Source: an uncultured Pelagibacteraceae bacterium
GTDB lineage: Bacteria; Pseudomonadota; Alphaproteobacteria; Pelagibacterales; Pelagibacteraceae
Reading direction: 5' to 3'
Length of the DNA stretch: 64,000 nt
NCBI GenBank assembly: GCA_902595815.1
Contig: CACJRL010000004.1
Coordinates: 1 to 64,000, forward strand
This document shows, piece by piece, positions 25,844 to 34,970 of the stretch. Made by a program: the position numbers and the translations under genes. A model generated the notes under the pieces. The model worked only from the letters and a program-made list of their open reading frames with translations, had not been told where the DNA came from and ran no database searches. Every line of letters starts with the position of its first letter. Positions within the stretch are counted from its first letter, which is position 1.

Positions 25844-26755
25844 ATGTTATCTGATAAATCTACAGTTTGCCCTGTTAATCTACTAAATATAGCCCATCAA
25901 AAAAGAGGTGTAAAAGCAGCCATAGTAAATGCGGGTAAAAAACTACCAATGATGTCGGTAATGGATGCCGTCTCTGAAAAATTGATCACCCCAATACTAA
26001 TAGGTGATAAACAAAAAATACAAGAATGTGCAGATGAGCTTAAATTTGATATATCAAATTTTGAAATAATTAATGAGCCAGTTGAAAATAATACAGCAGG
26101 TATCGCAACAAAACTTGCATCGGAAGATAAAGTAAAAATTATTGTAAAAGGACATATTCATACTGATATATTGATGAAAGAAGTTCTTAAAAGAGAATAT
26201 AAATTAATTGGAAAAACAAGACTAAGTCATATTTGGCATATGACATTACAAAAAGATGATAAACCATTAATCATAACCGATGGAGCATTGAATGTTTCTC
26301 CAAACCTAAAAACTAAAATGCATATTTTAAGAAATGTTATAGATTTTAGTCATAGAATTAATATTCCAAGACCAAAGATTTCTATTCTTTCAGCAACAGA
26401 AGAAGTAATTGATAGTGTACAAAGTTCAGTTGAAGCTAAAGAATTAACTGAATTGGCAATTAAAGAAAACTTTAATGCTGATATTTTTGGACCCTTGGCA
26501 TTTGACAATAGTATTTCAAAAAAATCTGCTTCTATTAAGGGAATTGAGAATATAGTTGCTGGAGAAGCTGATGTATTATTAGTTCCAAATGTCGAAACTG
26601 GAAATGCGCTTGTAAAAATGATGATTTATTTTATGGGAGCATGTGCAGCAGGTGTAGTTGTTGGAGGTAAAGTGCCTGTTGTTATAACTAGTAGATCAGA
26701 TGATGCGACAGCAAGACTTGCTTCTATAGCTGCAGCTGTTGTTGCTTTAGATTAA
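25844..26755 (+). CDS. Phosphate acetyl/butyryltransferase-family enzyme
   Basis: A 303-residue phosphotransacylase of the PTA/PTB family, near the length of stand-alone Ptb and of the C-terminal PTA domain. Recognisable blocks are GVKAAIVNAGKK, IVKGHIHTDILMK, RLSHIWHM, ITDGALNVSPNLKTK and the C-terminal GGKVPVVITSRSDDATARLAS. It interconverts acyl-CoA and acyl-phosphate. After taurine breakdown by Xsc, acetyl phosphate needs a Pta to become acetyl-CoA, so this enzyme may serve the taurine pathway. The neighbouring HpsN-like gene starts 60 bases later on the same strand. Confidence 0.85.
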   Translation: MLSDKSTVCPVNLLNIAHQKRGVKAAIVNAGKKLPMMSVMDAVSEKLITPILIGDKQKIQECADELKFDISNFEIINEPVENNTAGIATKLASEDKVKIIVKGHIHTDILMKEVLKREYKLIGKTRLSHIWHMTLQKDDKPLIITDGALNVSPNLKTKMHILRNVIDFSHRINIPRPKISILSATEEVIDSVQSSVEAKELTELAIKENFNADIFGPLAFDNSISKKSASIKGIENIVAGEADVLLVPNVETGNALVKMMIYFMGACAAGVVVGGKVPVVITSRSDDATARLASIAAAVVALD

Positions 26756-26814
26756 ACTTCTGTTGAATAAACATCTTTTATAATTTAAACATTTATAAAA
26801 TTAGAGGAAAGATA

Positions 26815-28101
26815 ATGGCAATTACTTATATAAAAAAAGCTGAAAAAACTGCATTTACAGGTGAAGATGAAACAAGAACTAAAGTAAGTTCAATTTTAAA
26901 AGATTTAGAAAAAACAAAGGACCAAGGGGTTAAAGATATTTTAAAGAAATTTGATAATTATGAAGGTGATATAATTGTTAGCAAAGAAAAAATTGAAGAA
27001 ATAAACAAAACTTTAGATCAAAAGATTAAAGATGATATTCAGTTTTCTCATGAAAGAGTAAGAAAGTTTGCAGAACATCAACTAGAAAATCTTGGAAAAG
27101 ACTCAGAAGTTGAATTATCACCAGGTTTAATAGCAGGACAAAAATTAATACCGGTAAATACAGTTGGTTGTTACGTCCCTGGTGGAAGATATAACAATAT
27201 CGCCTCTGCTATAATGAGTGTAACGACTGCAAAAGTTGCTGGAGTAAAGAATGTAATTGCAACAAGTCCACCAAAAGATTCAAATGGTGCAAACCCAATT
27301 ATAATTTATACAGCTAACCTTTGTGGTGCAGATGTAATTATGAACATTGGCGGTATAGGAGCAATTGGTGCGCTTGCATATGGTTGCTTTGGTAATCCAG
27401 AAGTGGATATGATTGTTGGACCTGGAAATAAATTTGTAGCAGAGTCTAAAAGAATTTTATTTGGAAAAGTTGGAATTGATTTATTTGCTGGACCGACAGA
27501 AATAGGCATAATTGCTGATCATACAGCTGATAAAGAAATAATTGCTTATGATTTAGTTGGACAAGCCGAACATGGTCCTGACTCTCCTGCTTGGCTTTAC
27601 ACTACTGATAAATCTTTATGTGATTATGTGATGAAAAGAGTTCCAGAAATTATTCATGAACTACCTGAACACAACAGAAATAATGCTGATGCTGCATGGA
27701 GAGATTATGGAGAAGTAATTATGTGTGATACTAAAGAGGAAATGTTAAAGGTTAGTGATGAATATGCTCCTGAACATTTAGAGGTTCAGGCTGAAAACTT
27801 AGATTGGTATTTAAAAAATTTAAAAAATTATGGTTCATTATTTTTAGGTGAGGAAACAACAGTTGCATATGGTGACAAATGTTCTGGACCAAATCACATT
27901 TTACCAACAAAGGGAGCAGGAAAATATACTGGCGGCTTATATGTTGGAAAATTTATAAAAACAGTCACTTACCAAAAAATGAATAAAGAATCTAATAAAG
28001 AAGTCGGTGCTGCTGCAGCTCGAATTTCTAGGTACGAGGGTATGGAAGCGCATGCTAGAACTGGTGATGTTAGACTTCGAAAATATGGTTTTTCAAACTA
28101 A
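26815..28101 (+). CDS. HisD-family dehydrogenase, HpsN (sulfopropanediol dehydrogenase)-like
   Basis: A 428-residue NAD-dependent dehydrogenase of the histidinol dehydrogenase superfamily. The NAD/Zn regions GGRYNNIASAIMSVTTAKVAG, FAGPTEIGIIADHTAD, DLVGQAEHGPDSPAW and the late SGPNHILPTKGAGKYTGGL match my memory of HpsN, which oxidises 2,3-dihydroxypropane-1-sulfonate to sulfolactate, better than biosynthetic HisD. The gene lies beside an importer, a phosphotransacylase and an organic-anion symporter, not in a his operon. A good ribosome binding site (GAGGAAAG) precedes the ATG. The true substrate may be another diol or amino alcohol. Confidence 0.82.
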   Translation: MAITYIKKAEKTAFTGEDETRTKVSSILKDLEKTKDQGVKDILKKFDNYEGDIIVSKEKIEEINKTLDQKIKDDIQFSHERVRKFAEHQLENLGKDSEVELSPGLIAGQKLIPVNTVGCYVPGGRYNNIASAIMSVTTAKVAGVKNVIATSPPKDSNGANPIIIYTANLCGADVIMNIGGIGAIGALAYGCFGNPEVDMIVGPGNKFVAESKRILFGKVGIDLFAGPTEIGIIADHTADKEIIAYDLVGQAEHGPDSPAWLYTTDKSLCDYVMKRVPEIIHELPEHNRNNADAAWRDYGEVIMCDTKEEMLKVSDEYAPEHLEVQAENLDWYLKNLKNYGSLFLGEETTVAYGDKCSGPNHILPTKGAGKYTGGLYVGKFIKTVTYQKMNKESNKEVGAAAARISRYEGMEAHARTGDVRLRKYGFSN

Positions 28102-28126
28102 AAGAATGATGTAGTCTTTCCTCTAT

Positions 28127-29668
28127 ATGAGTAAAGAAAAAACAGTAAAAAACTCATTCAAAGATTTTGCCCAACAAAACGGCGAATATTACAGTAAAGT
28201 TTTCAGTTTAATTCAAAGAAACCAATTAAAATTATATCATATAAACTACTCGGCTCTTTTAGGAGGGTTTTTTTGGTGTGCTCTAAGAGGGAACTGGTTT
28301 CTTTTTTTTCTGAGTTCATTTTTAGATTTAATAGCTGCAGTAAATATTACTTTATATTTTAGATATGGTGCTGGTATTGAGCAAGCAATATTAGATAAAA
28401 AAGATTTTTTGGTTGATAGATACTCAACCTGGCAAGATAGTTCTTTAATTTATGCAATTTTAACTATTATCTTAGGTCGAATATTAATTGGTTGGTTAGC
28501 AGATAGAGTTTACATCAAACAATTTGATAAGTGGCAAATAAGTAAAAAAACATCATCAGGTGTTAACTTCTCGAGACTTATAAACGTTTTTTTAGTTCTA
28601 GCATTAATTTGGCCTTTAACATTATATAGATCATCACAATTCGCTCCTGATGAAAGAACTTGTATCAAACAACATAGAGCAATGGAAAAAGGTGCTGAGG
28701 TATCTTTTAAAAAAAGATTTGATTGTTTTTTTATATCTGAATTTCCTATTTTAATTTGGATTGATAGACCTGTTAAAGTTAGCTATCCAAGAAATGAAGA
28801 TGGCACAAGATATGTAAAGAAAAAACCTCCCAGAGAAGGAATGCCTACAATTACTCTTAATAAATATGTTTCACAAAAAATTGAAGAAAAAGTTGGTTAT
28901 TTAACTGCATTTCACGGATATGTTTTTGATGCTGCAACAGATGGAATAAGGTCATTATTAAAGGGGATATCGGCTTTATTTGTTGGAACTCCATGGATAA
29001 TCACGGGTGGAATATTTTTACTTGTAGCTCATAAGATTGCAGGATTTAGAGTTACCATGTTTGTAGCATTTGCACTGATCTATCTTGCCTTATTTGGTTT
29101 TTGGAATACAGCAATGGATACTATGGCTTTAGTATTAACCGCTACTTTAATATGTTGTGCTATTGGACTGCCTTTAGGGGTTTTGGTTGGAAAATCAAAT
29201 CGAGCTGAAACAATTACAAGGCCTATTCTAGATGTTATGCAAACGATTCCTTCATTTGTATATTTGATACCGGCAGTTGCTTTTTTTTCTGTTGGAAAAC
29301 CACCAGGAATTATTGCAACTGTAATATTTGCAATGCCCCCTATAGTAAGATTAACAGCTTTAGGAATTAGACAAGTTCCATCAGAAATTAAAGAAGCAGC
29401 TCTCGCTTTTGGTTCTACAGAAAGACAACTATTGTATAGTGTTGAGTTACCACTTGCCCTTCCATCTATAATGGCTGGCATAAATCAAGTAGTCATGATG
29501 TGTTTATCAATGGTTGTTATTGCTGCTTTAATTGGTGCCGGAGGAATGGGTCTAATAGTTGTTGAGGCTTTAGCAAACACAAAAATTGGAAGAGGAATTT
29601 TAGCAGGTCTTGCAATTGCTTTTATAGCTATGATCATTGATAGAGTTGTACAGAAAGCTACAAAATAA
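28127..29668 (+). CDS. OpuA/ProW-type ABC permease with long N-terminal region
   Basis: A 513-residue permease whose last 230 residues are a ProW/OpuAB domain. MALVLTATLICCAIGLPLGVLVG starts it and the EAA loop reads EAALAFGSTERQLLYSVELPLALPS. The N-terminal half carries two to four extra membrane helices and a hydrophilic central part (about 180-260, with Lys/Arg-rich DGTRYVKKKPPREG), longer than E. coli ProW (354). Its partner binding protein follows 72 bases later, but no ATPase gene is in the locus. The stop of the HpsN-like gene is 25 bases before its ATG, so they are probably co-transcribed. Confidence 0.88.
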   Translation: MSKEKTVKNSFKDFAQQNGEYYSKVFSLIQRNQLKLYHINYSALLGGFFWCALRGNWFLFFLSSFLDLIAAVNITLYFRYGAGIEQAILDKKDFLVDRYSTWQDSSLIYAILTIILGRILIGWLADRVYIKQFDKWQISKKTSSGVNFSRLINVFLVLALIWPLTLYRSSQFAPDERTCIKQHRAMEKGAEVSFKKRFDCFFISEFPILIWIDRPVKVSYPRNEDGTRYVKKKPPREGMPTITLNKYVSQKIEEKVGYLTAFHGYVFDAATDGIRSLLKGISALFVGTPWIITGGIFLLVAHKIAGFRVTMFVAFALIYLALFGFWNTAMDTMALVLTATLICCAIGLPLGVLVGKSNRAETITRPILDVMQTIPSFVYLIPAVAFFSVGKPPGIIATVIFAMPPIVRLTALGIRQVPSEIKEAALAFGSTERQLLYSVELPLALPSIMAGINQVVMMCLSMVVIAALIGAGGMGLIVVEALANTKIGRGILAGLAIAFIAMIIDRVVQKATK

Positions 29669-29740
29669 TGGAAAAATAGTAATTGATTATAGTTTTTAAA
29701 AATTAGATAATTCTTTCATTAAATTACAAGAGAGGGAAAA

Positions 29741-30697
29741 ATGAAAAAACTAGTACTAGGTTTAATATTTTCTTCAATAATGCTTGTTACGACTTCAGCT
29801 AAAGCTGCAGGTGAGAAAGTAATGATCTCAGACTTAAGTTGGACTGGTGCAAAAGTTATTGGACACATTATAAAAGCTGTCATTAATGGACCTCTGAATT
29901 CTGAAGCAGAAATTGTTCAGGGATTATCAGACGGTAACTTGATAATGGCTGGAATGGACAAGGGTGATGGAAAAATTGATGTTTATACAGATTTGTGGAT
30001 GCCGAATAGACAAGGTATTTGGGATCAATATATTGATGGAAACAAAACTGTAGCTGTCAACACACCTTATAAAGGAACTCAAGATATGTATGTTCCTGCA
30101 TTTTTAAAAAGCAAAGTTCCAGATGTTGCAGCAATGAAAGATCCAAACGTTGCAGCGATGTTTGATACAGACGGCAATGGTAAAGGTGAATACTGGGCTG
30201 GTGATGCTGGATGGAAATCTACAAAAATGTGGCAAGTTAAATTTAAAAGTTACGGTTTAACTGACCTTTGGGAACCAAATATTATTCCACAAGATACTTT
30301 TAAAGCACAATTAAAAGATGCAATTGATAATCAAAAGCCAATATTATTTTATTATTGGACACCAGAATGGTTACATGCAGCTTATGACTTACATGAAATT
30401 GGTGAGCCTGCTTACACTGAAGGATGTGATTCAAATATGAACTTAGATGCTGAAGATTGGTTAGAAGTATCAGAGTTTCCGTGCAAAAGTAGACAAGCGA
30501 CTATTTATGTAGCTTATTCAAAATCTTTGGAAAAAAGAAATCCAAAGGCTGCTAAATTCTTAAGTCAAATGGCTATGGATCCTAAAGTAATCAATCAATG
30601 GATATTAAAAGTTGGAAGAGATGAAATGGATGCTGACGATATGGCAGAAGAATGGGTTAAAAACAATATGTCTACTGTAAATAAGTGGATAAACTAA
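29741..30697 (+). CDS. OpuAC/ProX-type ABC binding protein
   Basis: A 318-residue periplasmic binding protein with a signal peptide ending near SAKAA. It belongs to the glycine betaine/choline OpuAC group: ISDLSWTGAKVIGHIIKAVI, the mid-segment DVYTDLWMPNRQ and PILFYYWTPEWLHAAYDL show the aromatic residues that form a cage for quaternary ammonium ligands. The binding pocket should be examined because the gene sits next to an HpsN-like dehydrogenase, raising the possibility of a sulfonate ligand. A GAGAGGGAAAA ribosome site and a 9-base-pair terminator flank it. Confidence 0.9.
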   Translation: MKKLVLGLIFSSIMLVTTSAKAAGEKVMISDLSWTGAKVIGHIIKAVINGPLNSEAEIVQGLSDGNLIMAGMDKGDGKIDVYTDLWMPNRQGIWDQYIDGNKTVAVNTPYKGTQDMYVPAFLKSKVPDVAAMKDPNVAAMFDTDGNGKGEYWAGDAGWKSTKMWQVKFKSYGLTDLWEPNIIPQDTFKAQLKDAIDNQKPILFYYWTPEWLHAAYDLHEIGEPAYTEGCDSNMNLDAEDWLEVSEFPCKSRQATIYVAYSKSLEKRNPKAAKFLSQMAMDPKVINQWILKVGRDEMDADDMAEEWVKNNMSTVNKWIN

Positions 30698-30710
30698 AAT
30701 CTTAAATTTT

Positions 30711-30734
30711 TGAGGCCGTTAAACTACGGCCTCA
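30711..30734 (+). terminator. Hairpin after the OpuAC-type binding-protein gene
   Basis: TGAGGCCGT pairs perfectly with ACGGCCTCA around a TAAACT loop, 13 bases after the stop. The downstream tract is only moderately T-rich. It closes the plus-strand transcription unit and faces the convergent NTF2-like gene at 30751-31833. Confidence 0.75.
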
Positions 30735-30750
30735 TTAAAATAATTTCTTA

Positions 30751-31833
30751 CTATTTAAAAATATCTACTCCAATCTGGCTGAGTATGTGTGCCAAATCTA
30801 TTGGCACCCAATTTTCTCTAATTTTGCCCTCATCATGATGGTAAAAATCCATAACTCTCATGGTTACTTTATTTTTGTTTGAATTATATCCTAGCCAATC
30901 ATTTGAACCATACACTGCTTGTATACTGTGCCATCCAGCAGTAAGTGAAAATTTACCATCTCCTAACTCACAATAATGTCCTAATTCCCAGTAATTTCTC
31001 TCTTTAAATGTTTTTCTAAAAGGAAGTTGATGATGGTCAATGAAACCTTCCAAAGAGCGCGCCGTTCCTATACCGCTAGGTCCATACCAAATCATTTTTT
31101 CATGCCAAAAATCTTTTTGTGGGTGATTAAGAAGTTTTTCTTTTAAATCAGAGTCAGATGATGCTTCTAATTCTGGTTTAATGTTTAAACTTCTTTGCAT
31201 GGTAAGAGATTGATCTAGAGTAGCTTTTGAAACTTCTAAATTATTTTCGTAAAAATTTACACCATCTGCGTTTATTGGTGTCATCCAAATGCCCTCATAC
31301 CCTCTTGAAGGATTTATTGGAAACTTCCCTACTTGATTTAGAAAATTTATTGTGTCGATTAAAATGTGACTTTCAATAATTTTATCGTTTTTTAATTCGT
31401 GTATCTCACAGCATCTTAAGTTTACCATTTTAAAATTTGGCTCTACATTAAGCCATTTCTTTTTAAAAATTCCTGATAAGGTAGATATTGTTCCAACTTG
31501 AAATTTATCTCTAAAGGCTCCGCCTATAACTAGTTGTTCTCTTCTCTCTAAATCAGGAAACGCATCAAAAAGTGGAGTCCAAAATTTATCTCTAAAATTA
31601 GACAAACCTTTAAATTCATTTAATGGAAAAAAACATTTAATGTTTACATCTTCACTAAAATATTTGCTTAAATTTTCTTCTATATTAGATCGTCCAAGCT
31701 TGTAAGTATTGTTCAAATAATTTCTAACTATTTGTTTATTTTCTTTATTTTCTTCAGCTGTGATTTTTAATTCTTGAAAATTATTTTGATTTTTAAGTCC
31801 TGTATCAAATTGTTCTATTTGCATAAGTTGCAA
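30751..31833 (-). CDS. Double SnoaL/NTF2-like domain protein
   Basis: A 360-residue protein composed of two NTF2-fold (SnoaL-like polyketide cyclase/ester cyclase) modules, about 35-170 and 210-355. Each has the helical entry plus cone sheet pattern: NYLNNTYKL..LSKYFSEDVNIKCFFP..FRDKFWTPLFDAFPDL in the first, and W-rich strands (WHEKMIWYGPSGIGTARSLEGF, GHYCELGDGKFSLTAGWHSI) in the second. It ends DFYHHDEGKIRENWVPIDLAHILSQIG, a typical closing helix. No signal peptide. Function unknown. It is divergent from the bicupin gene by 33 bases, and the same kind of protein is encoded at 32805-33764. Such folds host varied lyases, isomerases and binding proteins. Confidence 0.78.
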   Translation of the reverse strand: MQLMQIEQFDTGLKNQNNFQELKITAEENKENKQIVRNYLNNTYKLGRSNIEENLSKYFSEDVNIKCFFPLNEFKGLSNFRDKFWTPLFDAFPDLERREQLVIGGAFRDKFQVGTISTLSGIFKKKWLNVEPNFKMVNLRCCEIHELKNDKIIESHILIDTINFLNQVGKFPINPSRGYEGIWMTPINADGVNFYENNLEVSKATLDQSLTMQRSLNIKPELEASSDSDLKEKLLNHPQKDFWHEKMIWYGPSGIGTARSLEGFIDHHQLPFRKTFKERNYWELGHYCELGDGKFSLTAGWHSIQAVYGSNDWLGYNSNKNKVTMRVMDFYHHDEGKIRENWVPIDLAHILSQIGVDIFK

Positions 31834-31866
31834 TTTATATTTAAATAGACATAAATAAACAAGAAT

Positions 31867-32805
31867 ATGATTGATAGATTGGCAAAATTTAATGAACTGG
31901 TTCCAAGCAGTCTTCCTTTTGTAGAAGGGAGGCTAGAAGGTCATAAAGAAAGAAAAAATTATACAATTATTGGACGCGGAGTTGCTGAAGACACCAAACA
32001 ATTAATAAAAATACAGTCTTTACATGGGTATAATTTAGGAGCTGTGAGTGCTATGCCAAAAAATGGATCTGGTCTTCACAGTCATACTACGGCTGAAGTG
32101 TTTGTGATTTACTCAGGTAAATGGAGATTTTATTGGGGTGCTGATGGAAAACAAGAAACAATATTAGAAGCTGGCGATATAATCTCAATGCCTACAAATA
32201 TGTTCAGAGCATTTGAAAATGTTGGAGATAAAGAAAGTTTGATGTTCGTTGTATTAGGTGGAGATGATCCTGGTATAATAACATGGGTTCCAGAAATTTT
32301 AAAAAAAGCTAAAGAGACTGGAATGGCATTGCTTGATGATAATTCGTTAATAGATTTAAAAAAGGTTGAAGTACCTAACGGAAGAAAAATGATAGAGCCT
32401 ATCACTCAAGATGAATTAGAAAGATTTGATAATTATTTGCCAGAAGAATTAGAGAAAAATATTTATAGAAATAAACAAAACAATATCAGCGATGAAGTTA
32501 ATGGTATTAAATTATATCAAGTATTAGGAAACAAATTTAATAAAAAAACTTACGAACCTTCAATCAAACAAGATACTGGATTTAATTTAACAACATTAAA
32601 TTCTATATCTGGTGAAATTAAAGATATTGAATGTATAAAGCCAACTGTTCTTTTTGCTCAAGAAGGTAATTGGAAAATAGTAGTAGGAAACTCAAATATA
32701 AAATTAGAAAAAGGAGATACTTTTTCAGTTCCTTTGAATAGCAAAATAGATATCTCTTGTAATAATTCAGAAATTAGTATTTTAAATTTTGTTAGTCAGA
32801 TCTAA
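31867..32805 (+). CDS. Bicupin protein
   Basis: A 312-residue cytoplasmic protein with two cupin modules. The N-terminal cupin has GSGLHSHTTAEVFVIYSGKW with candidate metal ligands His71, His73 and Glu77, but the second cupin motif (PTNMFRAFEN) has no obvious fourth His ligand. The C-terminal cupin (about 215-312) is weaker and lacks the His pair, so it may be structural. It overlaps the next SnoaL-like gene by one base and is probably the first gene of an operon with MetE-like and ABC-transporter genes. Reaction unknown; cupins include dioxygenases, isomerases and decarboxylases. Confidence 0.75.
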   Translation: MIDRLAKFNELVPSSLPFVEGRLEGHKERKNYTIIGRGVAEDTKQLIKIQSLHGYNLGAVSAMPKNGSGLHSHTTAEVFVIYSGKWRFYWGADGKQETILEAGDIISMPTNMFRAFENVGDKESLMFVVLGGDDPGIITWVPEILKKAKETGMALLDDNSLIDLKKVEVPNGRKMIEPITQDELERFDNYLPEELEKNIYRNKQNNISDEVNGIKLYQVLGNKFNKKTYEPSIKQDTGFNLTTLNSISGEIKDIECIKPTVLFAQEGNWKIVVGNSNIKLEKGDTFSVPLNSKIDISCNNSEISILNFVSQI

Positions 32806-33764
32806 TGAAAGGATTTGATAGTAATTATAAAAATTTAACTGATTACATTTTAAAAATTACTAAACAAATTTGGGAAGGGAAAGATGTCGAGTTGATATCT
32901 AAATATTATTCAGAGAATATCCCTGTAAGATCACCTTTTGGAGTAACCTATGGTTTTAAACCTGTTATTGATGCAACCTATAAAACTTTAGACGAATTTC
33001 CAGACAGACAATTATTAGGTGAAGATGTAATTTGGAGTGGAAATGACGATGAAGGATATCATTCATCTCACAGAATTCTGAGCAAAGCTACACATTTAAA
33101 TGACGGATATTACGGAAAAAAAACTGGAAACAAAATTGTTTATAGAGTTATAGCTGACTGTGCATGTAAAAATAATCAAGTTTATGATGAGTGGATTGTG
33201 AGAGATCAAGGTGCAATGGTTCGACAGCTGGGTTATACACCTGAGCAATTTGCAAGGCATTTAATTGATAAAGAAGGTGGCATATCTAAAGCTATCAAGG
33301 TTTTTAATAGATCTTCTGATAAAAAGTCAGAGTATACTCCAGTAAAAGTTAATGAAGTTTCATCAGGTTATTTATATTCCAACATTTTAAAGAAAATATT
33401 TAATAATGATTATGATTTTGAAGATTATGATAGAGCAGCCAGTCTATTTTGGCCAAGTAATAAAGTAGGAAATGGCAGTGAAGATATAATTAAATATTGG
33501 AGCTCTTTAAAAAATATATTTTCTGAAATAAAATTTACAATCGAACATGTTGCATCATTGGATGAAAAAAATAGCAATCAAAAAGCTACGATCAGATGGT
33601 TTTTAAGTGGGAAGCACTCTAAAGACAGTGAAGAATTTGGGAAAAAGACTGACAAAGATTTATTTATAATGGGTATAAATCATGCAGAATTAAGAGATGA
33701 TAAAATAATAAGAGAATGGGTATTGTTTGATGAAGTGGCTATTTGGAAACAAATATTAATGTAA
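32805..33764 (+). CDS. Second double SnoaL/NTF2-like protein
   Basis: A 319-residue protein with two NTF2-like modules, about 10-145 and 185-315. The N-terminal module has ISKYYSENIPVRSPFGVTYGFKPVIDATYKTLDEFPDRQ, the typical helix-strand entry, and both modules close with an EW-type strand (YDEWIVRDQGAM; IIREWVLFDEVAIWKQIL). It resembles the divergent 360-residue protein in layout, suggesting duplication and specialisation. The gene overlaps the bicupin gene by one base, and the MetE-like gene begins 5 bases after its stop. Function unknown; co-transcription suggests a shared substrate. Confidence 0.78.
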   Translation: MKGFDSNYKNLTDYILKITKQIWEGKDVELISKYYSENIPVRSPFGVTYGFKPVIDATYKTLDEFPDRQLLGEDVIWSGNDDEGYHSSHRILSKATHLNDGYYGKKTGNKIVYRVIADCACKNNQVYDEWIVRDQGAMVRQLGYTPEQFARHLIDKEGGISKAIKVFNRSSDKKSEYTPVKVNEVSSGYLYSNILKKIFNNDYDFEDYDRAASLFWPSNKVGNGSEDIIKYWSSLKNIFSEIKFTIEHVASLDEKNSNQKATIRWFLSGKHSKDSEEFGKKTDKDLFIMGINHAELRDDKIIREWVLFDEVAIWKQILM

Positions 33765-33769
33765 AAACT

Positions 33770-34897
33770 ATGGATAAAATTAAAACCACACATGTTGGAA
33801 GTCTACCAAGATCAAAAAAGCTATCTGAAATACTTTTTAAAAAAGATAAAAATGAATTATTTGATCAAGGAGAACTTGATAAGATAATTGAAGAAGATGT
33901 AAACAAAATTGTAAAAAAACAAATTGATATCGGAATTGACATTGTAAGTGATGGTGAAATGTCAAAAATAAGTTATGCTACCTATGTCAAGGATCGATTA
34001 CATGGCTTTAGTGGTGAAAGCGAGAGAAGAGCTCCTAAAGACTTAGATGATTTTCCATCATATAAAGAAAAAATTGCGAAATCAGGAGGTACACCTACTT
34101 ATACAAGACCATGTTGTACTGCTGATTTAAAAATTAAAGATACTAAATCTTTAACTAAAGATATCAGTAATTTAAAATCTGCTTTAAAAAAAAATAACCA
34201 TTCTCAAGGTTTTATTAACTCTGCATCGCCGGGAGTAATTTCAAATTTTCTTCCAAATAAATTCTATAAAAATGACGATGATTATTTGGTGGCACTATCA
34301 AAAATGATGAAAACTGAATATGATGAAATTACAAAGAATGATTTATTATTACAAATTGATTGTCCAGATCTTGCGCTAGCAAGACATATGACTTTTAAAA
34401 ATGTATCAGATGAAGAATTTTTAGTTAGAGCTGAAAAACAAATCGAATGTCTTAATGAAGCAATCAAAGATATCGATGCCTCTAAGTTGAGAATGCATAT
34501 CTGTTGGGGAAATTATGAAGGTCCACATATTCACGATATTGGATTAGAAAAAATATTACCTATTGCTTTAAAAGCAAACATCCAAACTTATTTAATTGAG
34601 GCCTCAAATCCAAGGCATGCTCATGAGTGGAAGGTTTTTGAGAACATAAAACTTCCTAATAATAAAGTAATAGTTCCTGGTGTAATAGACTCAACATCAA
34701 ATTTTGTAGAGCATGAAGAGTTAGTAAAAAATAGAATAATTCAGTATTCAAAAGTAATTGATAAAAATCAATTAATGGCTGGAAGTGATTGTGGATTTAG
34801 TACTTTTGCTGGCTTTGGAAATGTTGATGAAAATATTGTTTACAAAAAATTTGAAGCTTTGGTCGCAGGTGCGGAGCTTGCGTCAAATGCGATTTAA
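33770..34897 (+). CDS. MetE-like zinc methyltransferase (cobalamin-independent methionine synthase II family)
   Basis: A 375-residue protein from the MetE C-terminal/epoxyalkane CoM transferase family. The zinc ligands of MetE are all present: His243 and Cys245 (RMHICWGNYEGPH), Glu277 (LIEASN) and Cys341 (SDCGFSTFAG). The N-terminal folate-like MetE half is absent, giving the short core-MetE form. The frame can start at 33743, but that ATG lies within the preceding gene; the ATG at 33770 follows its stop by 5 bases and gives TTHVGSLPRS at the usual position. It may demethylate an imported substrate or transfer a thiol/methyl group. It is followed by a binding-protein gene. Confidence 0.82.
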   Translation: MDKIKTTHVGSLPRSKKLSEILFKKDKNELFDQGELDKIIEEDVNKIVKKQIDIGIDIVSDGEMSKISYATYVKDRLHGFSGESERRAPKDLDDFPSYKEKIAKSGGTPTYTRPCCTADLKIKDTKSLTKDISNLKSALKKNNHSQGFINSASPGVISNFLPNKFYKNDDDYLVALSKMMKTEYDEITKNDLLLQIDCPDLALARHMTFKNVSDEEFLVRAEKQIECLNEAIKDIDASKLRMHICWGNYEGPHIHDIGLEKILPIALKANIQTYLIEASNPRHAHEWKVFENIKLPNNKVIVPGVIDSTSNFVEHEELVKNRIIQYSKVIDKNQLMAGSDCGFSTFAGFGNVDENIVYKKFEALVAGAELASNAI

Positions 34898-34970
34898 AAA
34901 CTACTTTTAAATTCCCTAAGGAATATATATCCTTTCATCCATAAATTTAAATTTAATGAGGGAAACAAAT

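Noticed and set aside
26776..26800. AT-only hairpin before the HpsN-like gene.
   Set aside because: The 8-base-pair A/T stem is weak and such stems are common in this AT-rich DNA.
26815..28101. True histidinol dehydrogenase (hisD).
   Set aside because: The sequence features and neighbours fit the HpsN-like branch better, and no histidine biosynthesis genes surround it. The HisN-like phosphatase is 33 kb away.
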